This document shows, in pieces, positions 39,216-47,600 of a stretch of DNA of 64,000 nucleotides; position 1 is the first letter of the stretch; every line of letters begins with the position of its first letter. Source of the DNA: Tabrizicola_A sp964393035 (GTDB taxonomy: Bacteria; Pseudomonadota; Alphaproteobacteria; Rhodobacterales; Rhodobacteraceae); NCBI GenBank assembly GCA_964393035.1, contig CAYMRX010000002.1:310001-374000 (forward strand), in the 5' to 3' direction. The notes below the pieces were generated by a model. It was given only the letters and a program-made list of their open reading frames with translations. It made no database searches and was not told the DNA's origin. Both the position numbers and the translations under genes were made by a program.

Positions 39216-40724
39216 TCAGAGGCTTTCCAGATAGGCGATCAGCGCCTCTCTATCAGATTTCGCCAGACCCGCCACACCATCGCGCGCGGCCTGTGCCTCT
39301 CCGCCATGCCAAAGGATGGCCTCCAAAAGATTGCGGGCGCGGCCATCGTGCAGGAATTCGCTATGGCCAGAAACCTGCGCCGTCAGACCAATGCCCCACA
39401 GGGGCGGGGTTTTCCACTCCGAACCGGTCGCGCGACCTTCGGGGCGGTTGTCGGCAAGCCCCGGCCCCATGTCGTGCAACAGAAGGTCGGTGAAGGGCCA
39501 GATCAGTTGGAAGGACTGTTCAGGCTGATCTTTCAGGCGGTTGGTGACATATTTCGGCACATGGCAGCCTTGGCAGTTCAGGCTGTAGAACACCTCCTTG
39601 CCCTGCAAGACCTGCGGTGCATCGGCGTTGCGGCGCTCCGGCACCCCAAGGTTGCGCGAATAAAACGTCACCAGATCAAGGCTTTCGGCATCCACCTCCA
39701 AGCCATCCCGCACGCCGGGCTCTTGCCCATGGGGGGCGGCCCGACAGGTGGCCTCCGCCCCGGTGCAATCGCCCCAAGGATCGGGATGCAGCGTGGTTGA
39801 CAGGCCCATGTCACCCGCAAAAGCGCCTGCCGTTTGTTCCTTGACCGTAGGCGCGCCCGCCTTCAGGCCAAAACGACCGAGCATCGGCACCCCGAATTCC
39901 ACCGAAGGCACGATCTGCGCCCGGCCGGAAATGCCGTCACCGTTGGCATCGCCTTCGTCTTCCTGCGCAAGGATGTCGGCCGCCGGAATAGCCTCCAAAA
40001 GCCCAAGGCCGATCATCTGCGGCGCAATCCGGGGTGAGATTTGCAGGTCATCGGCAAACGGACCATAGCCCGGCGCGCTGACGCCATAGGTCGGCGCGCG
40101 CAAGCTGACCACCTCACCATCCGCCAAGGTCACCGGGATTTCGGTATAGGCAATCTCCATCTGCGCCTCGGCCGCGTGGCCGGGGGCGGCAAGATCCTGC
40201 AACTGGCCGCCATAGGTCGGCTCGGCCTGCGTCGCCAGCCAATCCTTGATCCCTTCAGGGCTGGCCCCACCCGGCACCGACAGGCGCAGGAACATCGACA
40301 CCCGGCCATCTTCGGGGCCTTCCGGCGTATGGCCCCGGCCGTCTTTCAGATGGCAATCCTGACAGGCGCGGGCGTTGTAGACGGGACCCAACCCATCCGA
40401 CGCCGCGGTTGAGGACGGCGCGGCAACCCATGTCTTGCGAAACAGCGCATTGCCCAGCTTGAAGTTCATCTCGTCTTCAAAGGGCATGTTTGCCGAAAAC
40501 TGGCTGAAGGCATCGGTGGTGTCGCGCACCCGCACCGAGGCCGCACCGGCCGGTTTGGTTTCAAACTTTTCCAAACGGGTAAAATCGGTGGGCGGCGCAA
40601 GGATTGCAGCAATCCTGGCCGCCTCCGTTTCGGTGCGGGGCAGAACCGGCAAGTGCCGGTCATCCAAGCTTTGGGCAAAGGCCGGCGCAGCCAGCAAGGG
40701 CAGAATCAGAAAACGGCGCAGCAT
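39216..40724 (-). CDS. di-heme c-type oxidoreductase (DUF1111/thiol oxidoreductase-like)
   Basis: The gene encodes 502 residues from ATG 40724 (GAGG 8 bases upstream; earlier starts precede the signal peptide MLRRFLILPLLAAPAFA). There are two haem c sites, CQDCH at residues 121-125 and CQGCH at 384-388. The protein belongs to the DUF1111 family (COG3488), which is distantly related to di-haem peroxidases. It also contains EGDANGDGISGRAQ, a calcium-loop-like segment. It sits between bfr and the second imelysin and so belongs to the iron module. The electron partner and substrate are not known. Confidence 0.9.
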   Translation of the reverse strand: MLRRFLILPLLAAPAFAQSLDDRHLPVLPRTETEAARIAAILAPPTDFTRLEKFETKPAGAASVRVRDTTDAFSQFSANMPFEDEMNFKLGNALFRKTWVAAPSSTAASDGLGPVYNARACQDCHLKDGRGHTPEGPEDGRVSMFLRLSVPGGASPEGIKDWLATQAEPTYGGQLQDLAAPGHAAEAQMEIAYTEIPVTLADGEVVSLRAPTYGVSAPGYGPFADDLQISPRIAPQMIGLGLLEAIPAADILAQEDEGDANGDGISGRAQIVPSVEFGVPMLGRFGLKAGAPTVKEQTAGAFAGDMGLSTTLHPDPWGDCTGAEATCRAAPHGQEPGVRDGLEVDAESLDLVTFYSRNLGVPERRNADAPQVLQGKEVFYSLNCQGCHVPKYVTNRLKDQPEQSFQLIWPFTDLLLHDMGPGLADNRPEGRATGSEWKTPPLWGIGLTAQVSGHSEFLHDGRARNLLEAILWHGGEAQAARDGVAGLAKSDREALIAYLESL

Positions 40725-40804
40725 GGGCAAGACCTCTCTTACCGGCGTTCTGCGCCGAATTTCTGACTGTTTCAATCGGAAACAACGCCTGCGACGTCGC
40801 GCCG

Positions 40805-41290
40805 CTATTCGGCCTGATCGGCGGGCTTTGCGTTGAGCATGCCATATTTCTCGGCGCCCAACTTGTCATAAAGCCCAAGCTGGGTTTCAAGGAAATCAAT
40901 ATGGCCTTCCTCGTCGGCGATCAGATCGTCGAACAGCGCCCGGCTGACGTAATCGCCCACCGCATCGCAATGCCGCCGCGCCTCGATATAGAGGGTGCGC
41001 GCGTCATGCTCACCGGCAAGGTCACATTCCAGCGTCTCGCGCAGGGTCTGGCCGATACGCAGACTGTCCAGCTTTTGCAGGTTCGGATGACCTTCCAGAA
41101 AGATGATGCGGGCAATCAACCGGTCGGCGTGATGCATCTCCTCGATGCTCTCGGCCCGGCTTTTGGCAGCCAGATGGCCATAGCCCCAATCTTCCTGCAA
41201 ACGGAAATGCAACCAATACTGGCTGACGGCCGTCAATTCTGACCGCAACGCAGCATTGAGAAATTCGATAACCTTGGCGTCGCCTTTCAT
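40805..41290 (-). CDS. bfr: bacterioferritin
   Basis: The gene encodes 161 residues, forming the 24-mer iron store. It shows the Bfr signature MKGDAKVIEFLNAALRSEL, ferroxidase ligands in helices A to D (Glu18, the ESIEEMHHADR segment with Glu51 and His54, and DEEGHIDFLE), and the haem-ligating Met at residue 52 in EEMHHADR. AGGAAGG lies upstream. The ICE-like palindrome and a strong hairpin lie 79 to 132 bases upstream in the bfd-bfr gap, so it probably has its own iron-regulated promoter in addition to read-through. Confidence 0.97.
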   Translation of the reverse strand: MKGDAKVIEFLNAALRSELTAVSQYWLHFRLQEDWGYGHLAAKSRAESIEEMHHADRLIARIIFLEGHPNLQKLDSLRIGQTLRETLECDLAGEHDARTLYIEARRHCDAVGDYVSRALFDDLIADEEGHIDFLETQLGLYDKLGAEKYGMLNAKPADQAE

Positions 41291-41368
41291 GGGCCTATCC
41301 TTCCTGCTTGTTCTGGTTTGAACACCTGGCTGGGGCCAAAGACCTTGGCTTGGTCAGCAAAAGGTAGA

Positions 41369-41398
41369 CCTGCCCCATGGGTCTGTCCATGGGGCAGG
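41369..41398 (-). terminator. strong hairpin between bfd and bfr
   Basis: CCTGCCCCATGG (41369-41380) and its exact complement CCATGGGGCAGG (41387-41398) flank a 6-base loop. In the bfr direction it lies downstream of the ICE-like palindrome and about 79 bases before bfr. The following CTTTT is weak, so it may be a leaky terminator, an attenuator or an mRNA-stabilising element. Confidence 0.55.
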
Positions 41399-41405
41399 CG
41401 GGAGT

Positions 41406-41422
41406 TTTAGAATATTTCTAAA
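41406..41422. promoter_or_regulatory. ICE/Irr-box-like palindrome
   Basis: TTTAGAA-TAT-TTCTAAA is a perfect 17-base palindrome and matches the iron control element bound by Irr in alphaproteobacteria as I recall its consensus. It lies just after the bfd stop codon and 116 bases before bfr. Irr is known to repress bfr under iron limitation. Confidence 0.65.
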
Positions 41423-41437
41423 TCCGACGGATTGACT

Positions 41438-41692
41438 CTACTTTGCCGCGACAGACCAAGCCGACCGCCGGGGCAACCGCGGCGGGGCATCGGCACCCGG
41501 CACCGAGAACCCATCGCTTTGCCGCATCGTTTCTAAAAACAACGGCATGCAGCCCCCACAATCGGCCCGCTTGCCAAGGGCGTGATAGACCTTGCCGGGG
41601 GTAATCACCGTGTCTGGATCCGCCGCGCGCATCCAATCCACCGCAGCGCGGATGTCATGGTCGGTGATCGTCATGCAATGGCAGACCATCAT
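41438..41692 (-). CDS. bfd: bacterioferritin-associated ferredoxin-like [2Fe-2S] protein
   Basis: The gene encodes 84 residues. The Fer2_BFD motif is clear: VCHCMTITDHDIRAAV with Cys4 and Cys6, then Cys45 and Cys48 in ADCGGCMP, the four cluster ligands of Bfd. Bfd reduces bacterioferritin to release iron. The protein has a C-terminal extension of about 25 residues (MRQSDGFSVPGADAPPRLPRR onward) beyond the roughly 64-residue E. coli form. Of two consecutive ATGs the first (41692) fits the AGGGA spacing better. It lies between the larger imelysin and bfr. Confidence 0.9.
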   Translation of the reverse strand: MMVCHCMTITDHDIRAAVDWMRAADPDTVITPGKVYHALGKRADCGGCMPLFLETMRQSDGFSVPGADAPPRLPRRSAWSVAAK

Positions 41693-41711
41693 GGCGGCGA
41701 ATCCCTTTGGC

Positions 41712-42968
41712 TTACTGGAAAACGGCGTTCGGATTGTCGAGACTGTCGGACCCTTCGAAGTCGATCTTCGACAGGCCCAGCGCGGCGACCGCGCGTTCGA
41801 TCGAGGCGGTTTGCGTGACCAAGGCGTTGACGGCCCCCATGATCAGCGCCTCGCCCTCCTGGTTGCCGGCCTCCAGCATCTGGTCATAGGCAAAGCCCCC
41901 CTCTGCCGCCGTCTTGATCGCCTGCAAGGCGCCAACCGAGGCATCGAGTTCGGCCTTCAACTGGCTGTCCACCGCGACATCCTTGGCCGCCACCAGATCT
42001 GACAGCGACGGGCCGGTCATTTCCGAGCCATCAACCCGGGTGTAATGGCCAAGGTAGACATCCCGGATCCCGACGCCATCGTAATAATGGCTGTTGTAGG
42101 TGTTGTCCGAAAAGCAATCATGTTCTTCTTCCGGGTCGTTCAGCATGAGGCCAAGCTTCATCCGCTCGCCGCCGAGTTCGCCATAAGACAGGCTGCCCAT
42201 ACCGGTCAGCATCGCCAAAAGCCCTGCGTTCGGATCGGCCGTCACAGCCGCGCGGGCGGCCCCATCCTTGGCCCAAGCCTCAGAGATATAGGTCAGATCC
42301 GCCACCAGAAGATCGGTAGCCGCGACAAGATAAGCGGCCCGGCGGTCGCAATTGCCGCCCGTGCAGGCATCGCCCGCCCCAAAATCGGTGAACGGACGGG
42401 CGCCCGCACCGGCGCCCGTTCCGTTCAGATCCTGCCCCCACAGCAGGAATTCAATGGCATGATAGCCCGAGGCGACATTGGCCTCGATCCCGTCTGCCTC
42501 ATGCAGGGTGCCCGAGATCAGGTCCGGCGTGATGGCGGTCGCATCCACTTCGGTGCCCGACAGGGTAAAGCTTGGCGTGGCAATCACGTTCAGCCCGGCT
42601 TGGGCGTTTTCCTCGTTCACGGCCGAACCCGCCGCCACATAGTCGATCAGGCCTTCGTCCAGCGGCCAGGAATTGACCTTGCCTTCCCAATCATCGACGA
42701 TCGCATTGCCGAAACGGTAGGCCTCGGTTTGCTGATAGGGCACACGGGCCGCTTTCCACGCCTCGCGGGCGGCGGTCAGGGTTTCTTCGGAGGGGGCCGC
42801 GACCAGCGCCGCAACCGCCCCTTGCAAGGCCTGCGCCGTGGTCAGGCTATCGCCGTATTTCGCCACCGCCAGATCGGCGTAATGCGCCACGACCTCTGCC
42901 GGTTCGACCGCAAAGGCAGGTGCGGACAACGCGGTGGTCATCAGGGCGGCAGTCAGAAAGCGGGTCAT
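41712..42968 (-). CDS. imelysin (iron-regulated protein IrpA-like)
   Basis: The gene encodes 418 residues with a signal peptide (MTRFLTAALMTTALSAPAFA). The insulin-cleaving-metalloprotease-like imelysin motif GxHxxE is intact (Gly168-Tyr-His170-Ala-Ile-Glu173), and the typical SWPLDEGLIDYV and EFLLWGQDLNGTG segments are present. These periplasmic or outer-membrane-facing proteins are iron regulated and thought to take part in iron or haem uptake; peptidase activity is doubtful. It starts 10 bases after hemP and is followed by bfd, so iron-dependent control of the group is likely. Confidence 0.95.
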   Translation of the reverse strand: MTRFLTAALMTTALSAPAFAVEPAEVVAHYADLAVAKYGDSLTTAQALQGAVAALVAAPSEETLTAAREAWKAARVPYQQTEAYRFGNAIVDDWEGKVNSWPLDEGLIDYVAAGSAVNEENAQAGLNVIATPSFTLSGTEVDATAITPDLISGTLHEADGIEANVASGYHAIEFLLWGQDLNGTGAGAGARPFTDFGAGDACTGGNCDRRAAYLVAATDLLVADLTYISEAWAKDGAARAAVTADPNAGLLAMLTGMGSLSYGELGGERMKLGLMLNDPEEEHDCFSDNTYNSHYYDGVGIRDVYLGHYTRVDGSEMTGPSLSDLVAAKDVAVDSQLKAELDASVGALQAIKTAAEGGFAYDQMLEAGNQEGEALIMGAVNALVTQTASIERAVAALGLSKIDFEGSDSLDNPNAVFQ

Positions 42969-42978
42969 GAAGGATCCT

Positions 42979-43116
42979 TTACTTGGTCAGGATCAGCTTG
43001 CCCTGACGGGTGATCCGCAGGGCATAAAGCTGGCCATTAAGATGGATGCGCGCCACCCGGCCGCCCGCGGTCAGCGCCGTGGCATCATGCAGGGGAGAGG
43101 TGTCGGAAAGGCTCAT
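42979..43116 (-). CDS. hemP: HemP-family hemin uptake protein, 45 aa
   Basis: The gene encodes 45 residues ending GQLYALRITRQGKLILTK, the hallmark of the HemP/HmuP family (Y-x-LR-x-T-x-x-GKLILTK). Members are small cytosolic proteins needed for expression of haem uptake genes under iron starvation. ATG 43116 was chosen as the only start that fits. Its ATG overlaps the stop of a tiny upstream frame. It leads the iron module, 10 bases before the imelysin gene. Confidence 0.9.
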   Translation of the reverse strand: MSLSDTSPLHDATALTAGGRVARIHLNGQLYALRITRQGKLILTK

Positions 43117-43190
43117 GTCCGGGCCGGTGTCTTCGGCCGACCCGGTGCAGCAAAAGGGTCGTTAGCAGGCAAATCGGGGGCGCGGTTCAT
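43113..43190 (-). CDS. possible 25-aa leader peptide overlapping hemP
   Basis: ATG 43190, with GGAAA upstream, opens a 25-codon frame (starting MNRAPDLPANDPFAAPG, rich in Pro and Ala) whose TGA overlaps the hemP ATG as ATGA. This layout would couple hemP translation to the leader. The peptide has no recognised family, and chance cannot be excluded for so short a frame. Confidence 0.3.
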   Translation of the reverse strand: MNRAPDLPANDPFAAPGRPKTPART

Positions 43191-43302
43191 GCGGGTTTCC
43201 GGCGGATAAGAACGTCCGGCTGACCCGACGGGCGGGCTGGCTTGGGCTGGCCCTCTATTTCCGACAAAAATGCTTTTCTGTAAAGCCGATTCTTTCACTC
43301 GG

Positions 43303-44310
43303 TCATTTCTGGCCGCCCCCATGCACCGACACCCAAGCCGGTTGCCGATCCCCCGGCAGGGGGCGGGCCTCGTAAACCGCCCGCGCAATCGCCCGTGCCA
43401 GACAGGCGGCAGCGGCATGGCCGATCTGAAAGCTGTCACGCAGCGGGTCCGCCATGGCCCGCGCGCCGGTGGCGGCCGCAAAGACCAGATCCCCATCCAA
43501 AGCCGTATGCGACGGCACAAGCGCTCGCGCCATGCCATCCTGCGCCGCCGTCGCCATGCGCTGACATTCAGCTTGGGTCAGCTTGGCATCGGTGGCCACG
43601 ATGGCGATGGTGGTGGCCTCGCCCATGCGCTTCATCGGCTCCGGCTCATGGGCGGGATCAAAGGCACCCTGCCCGCCCAGACCGCCAAACTCTCTATCCA
43701 TTTCAAAGGCATGCGCCCAAAACCCCGGCCCATCGCCGATCGTGGCGCTGCCCAAGGCATTGACGGCAACCAAGGCGCCAACCGTAATGCCGCTGTCCAA
43801 TACCGCCGAGGCGCTGCCAAGCCCGCCCTTCCAGCGCCCGGTCAGCGCGCCATATCCTGCGCCCGCCGTGCCCAGAGCAAAATCCCCTCCGGCAGCAGCA
43901 AAAGCGGCAAGGCCAAGCTCGGCATAGGGGTTGCGCGCCCATCCCTTGTCGCCGCCATTCAACAAATCAAACAGGATCGCCCCCGGCACGATCGGCACGC
44001 GCTGATCGCCCACCGCAAAGCCGCGCCCGATGGCCCGCAAGCCATCCGCCACGCCCGAGCAAGCATCCAGCCCAAAGGCCGAGCCGCCCGACAGCACCAA
44101 GGCATCCACCTGTTGCACCAGACGATCCGGGGCCAGAAGATCCGTCTCGCGGGTGCCGGGCGCGCCGCCCATCACATGGACCGCGGCGGAAAAGGGCTGA
44201 TCGCCCAAGAGCACCGTGCAGCCGGATCGCAGCCGCGCATCCTGCGCATGGCCGACACGCAGGCCCGCCACATCGGTGATAAGATTCTTCGGCCCGGCCC
44301 GCAGGGTCAG
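43303..44310 (-). CDS. P1-family peptidase (DmpA/NylC-like, S58 fold)
   Basis: The gene encodes 335 residues if it starts at the CTG at 44310, which overlaps the TGA of the upstream small gene; no ATG, GTG or TTG gives the standard N-terminus TLRAGPKNLITDVAGLRVGHA. The Ntn-hydrolase family motifs include SGCTVLLGD, VHVMGGAPGTRETDLL, LSGGSAFGLDACSG and ALVAVNALGSATIGDG near the self-cleavage region. Members hydrolyse N-terminal D-amino or beta-amino acids or nylon oligomers after autoproteolysis. The start codon is unusual and needs confirmation; a longer frame upstream is antisense to nothing but lacks family similarity. Confidence 0.85.
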   Translation of the reverse strand: MTLRAGPKNLITDVAGLRVGHAQDARLRSGCTVLLGDQPFSAAVHVMGGAPGTRETDLLAPDRLVQQVDALVLSGGSAFGLDACSGVADGLRAIGRGFAVGDQRVPIVPGAILFDLLNGGDKGWARNPYAELGLAAFAAAGGDFALGTAGAGYGALTGRWKGGLGSASAVLDSGITVGALVAVNALGSATIGDGPGFWAHAFEMDREFGGLGGQGAFDPAHEPEPMKRMGEATTIAIVATDAKLTQAECQRMATAAQDGMARALVPSHTALDGDLVFAAATGARAMADPLRDSFQIGHAAAACLARAIARAVYEARPLPGDRQPAWVSVHGGGQK

Positions 44311-44519
44311 CCGCCTTGCGTGACGCGGCGGTAGTCGATGGGGTTGGATCGCACCAGCCACATATAGGCGAAAACCCCGGTAATGAAGCCGACAAAGGCC
44401 AGAGCGGCCGCCAAGATCACCTGACCATCTTCGAAATTCGACGCCGACAGGGCCAGATAGCCAAACGACCAGAACCCGGCCCAACTGACCACGCAGACCA
44501 GCGCGATGAGCTTCTTCAT
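44307..44519 (-). CDS. small two-helix membrane protein
   Basis: The gene encodes 70 residues from ATG 44519, preceded by GGGAGG. There are two transmembrane helices, LIALVCVVSWAGFWSFGYLA (about 4-23) and VILAAALAFVGFITGVFAYM (about 34-53), and a short basic C-terminus (RSNPIDYRRVTQGG). Its TGA overlaps the proposed CTG start of the P1 peptidase, suggesting translational coupling. No family is recognised. An inverted repeat lies 31 to 48 bases upstream of the start. Confidence 0.75.
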   Translation of the reverse strand: MKKLIALVCVVSWAGFWSFGYLALSASNFEDGQVILAAALAFVGFITGVFAYMWLVRSNPIDYRRVTQGG

Positions 44520-44549
44520 GGTCCTGCCTCCCTAACAGCGCCACGACAG

Positions 44550-44567
44550 ATTGTCCTCTGCGACAAT
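44550..44567. promoter_or_regulatory. inverted repeat upstream of the small membrane protein gene
   Basis: ATTGTC-N6-GACAAT (44550-44555 and 44562-44567) is a perfect inverted repeat in the 129-base gap after the NRPS gene. It could be an operator for the membrane-protein/peptidase pair. Confidence 0.3.
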
Positions 44568-44648
44568 AGGTAGCAAAACCTTTCAAGCTTGCACGAAAAT
44601 TCTGCGGGCCTGCGGGGGGTGCAGAAAAGATTCTTTTGGATGTGGCGT

Positions 44649-47600
44649 TTACGCCTCCTCGCGCCTTGCCCGCATTGCCAACCGCCGCGCCATGGCATCC
44701 GACCGCACCTCAGCCCGATCATGCGCCAGCGCGGCGGGTTCAGCGGCGGGTTGCGGGGTGTCATCCAGATGTTTGGCCAAGGCCGAAAGCACCGGAAAAC
44801 GGAAGATGTCGGTGATCGACAGCTTCGGCACTTTCAACTGTTCGCGGATTTCCCGATGCGCCTGCACCGCCAACAGTGAATGCCCCCCAAGGGCAAAGAA
44901 ATTGTCCCTGGAGCCGACTTTGGCCACCCCCAGAATCCGCCCCCAGATTGCGGCCAACTGCGCCTCGATGGTGCTTTCCGGGGCGACGAAGGCTTCGGCC
45001 GCCGGGGCTGTTGATGGGGAGGGCAACGCCTTGCGATCCACCTTGCGGTTCGGGGTCAGCGGCATCTCGGCCAGCGTCACGAAATGCGACGGGATCATGT
45101 GTTCGGGCAACAGAACGGCAAGTTCGGCCCGCAAGGCCGGTTCTGGCGCCGCACCGACGATATAGGCCACCAACCGCAGATCACCGGGCGTATCCTCGCG
45201 CGCCAGCACCACCGCTTGGGCGACACCGGGCTGCGCCTCCAGCACGGCTTCGATTTCGCCCAACTCGATACGATAGCCACGCAACTTCACCTGAAAATCC
45301 GCGCGCCCCAGAAAATCAAGCCGCCCATCCTCGCGCCAACGTACCAGATCCCCGGTCCGATACATCCGCGCGCCCCAAGGGCAGGCCCGGTCCGCGGTGA
45401 CAAAGGGATCGGGGTGGAACCGCTCTGCCGTCAGGTCTTCGCGCTGCCAATAGCCGCGCGCCACGCCATCGCCCCCGATCCAGAGTTCGCCCGCGGCACC
45501 GGGCGGCACCGGGGCAAGGGTTTCATCCAGCACATAGATCTGCTGGTTGGCCAAAGGCGTGCCGATATTGGCAATCGGCTCGACCTCGGTCACCTCATTC
45601 ACCGAAGACCAGATGGTGGCCTCCGTCGGGCCATACATGTTCAGGATGCGCGCCGGGCTGGCCTTGCGCAGGTCCGTCACCAGCGCGCCCGGCAAAGCCT
45701 CACCGCCCAGCATCAGGGTTTTCACCCCCGCCAGCGCCAGCCGCGCCTCGTCGTTCATGGCAATCATCCGCGCCATCGACGGCGTGCATTGCAGATGCGT
45801 CACCCCATGGCGGATCACCTGCGCGGCGATGGAATAATCGCCCTCCTCCACGCCGCCACCGGAATTGGCGCGCTTGACCACCTCGGCCAAGGGGTAAAGC
45901 CCCTCCAGCACCTTTTCGGGCGCAATGCCATAGTCGACCAGACAGGCCACCTCGGTCACACCGATGCGCTTCAACTGCTCCACCCGCGCCAAGGCATCCT
46001 CGACCGTGCCGAAAAGCCCGGAATCCTCGAAATAGCGGTTGAAGGCATAATCAAGGATCGCCGCGGCATCCTCGGCCGACAGATCGCGCGTGTCGATGTC
46101 CATCGGCTTGGTCACGCCCGGTGGCTTTTTGAAGGCCGGGAAGGTCCAGGCATATTGCTTGACCAAGGCTGTTGCGGCCCCAAGATAGGCCTTCATCGGG
46201 CCTTCCGCGGTGCGCCGCACCTGTTCGCGGTCGCGCCCCACATAGGTGTGCAACATCAAGGTGACGGTGAACTGCGCCGGATCATGCCCCGCCTTGCGCA
46301 AGGCGTCGTGATAGATCGTGATCTTGCCCGCCACCTCCGCAATGGACTGCCCCAGAAGATGCGTCAGCACATGGGCACCGATCTCACCCGCCTCGCGCCA
46401 GGTGGCCGGGTTTCCGGCGGTCGTCACCCAGATCGGCACCTCGGGGGATACCGGGCGGGGCTGGCTGACAACACCGAAGCTGCCGCCGCCTGCTGTCGGA
46501 AATTCCACCGTCTCGCCGCGCCACAGCCGCCGGATCTGCTCGGTTCCGGCGAACATCGCGTCGCGGTTGGCGGGCGGTGTGTTTTCAGGACGCAGCACGA
46601 AATCATCAGGGTGCCAGCCAGAGGCCACCGCAAGGCCCGCCCGACCATTCGTGAGGTTGTCGATCACCGCCCATTCCTCGGCCACCCGCACCGGATGGTG
46701 CAAGGGCACCACGCAAGAGCCCGCGCGCACGCCGATATTCTTGGTCATCGCCGCCACGGCGGCCCCCGTCACCGATGGGTTCGGGTAAGGCCCGCCAAAG
46801 GCATGGAAATGCCGCTCCGGCGTCCAGACCGCGCAAAAACCGTGGGTATCGGCAAAGCGCGCGCCTTCCAGCAAAAGCTCGTATTTCTTAGGCCCCTGAC
46901 CGTCGTCATTGCCCCAGTAATACAGCGAAAACTCCATGGGTTTCGCGCTGGCAATGCGGCCCGATGACACCAGCGTGCGGTTTTCATCCGAGGACAAGAC
47001 CACCTTGAACCCGCGCGCCAAGGTCCAGAACAGTTCCAGCACCGAGATATCAAACGAAAGCGAGGTAACGGCCAGCCAGACCCCCGGTTCAGCGCCAATG
47101 CGCTGGTCCATGCCGGTAAAGAAGTTCGCCACGTTGCGATGTTCGACCATGACCCCCTTGGGCCTGCCGGTGGAACCCGAGGTATAGATCATATAGGCCA
47201 GATCAGCGGGCGTGACGCCGGTCTCGGGGTTGGTCGTGGCGGCGTCGGGAATCCGGCCGTCGGTGTCAAGCTCCAGCACCCGTGCTGCATGCCGCGGCAG
47301 CGGGATGCCTGATTGGGTCACCACCACCGGGCAGGCCGAATCTTCAATGAACAACGCGATGCGATCGGCGGGATAGGCCGGGTCCATCGGCACATAGGCC
47401 CCGCCCGCCTTGTGGATGCCCAAGGCACCGACCAAGAGATCAAGGCTGCGCCGGGTGCAAAGACCAACCAATGTGCCGGGTGTTACCCCCATGGCGATCA
47501 GCGTATGGGCCACCTTGTTCGCCCGCGCGTTCAAGGCGGCATAGGTCAGGCTTTGCCCCTCGCAGACCACGGCCACAGCATCGGGGGTTTTCGCGACCTG

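Noticed and set aside
43230..43300. Second ICE/Irr box upstream of hemP
   Set aside because: The AT-rich stretch near 43258-43290 has no TTTAGAA/TTCTAAA palindrome.
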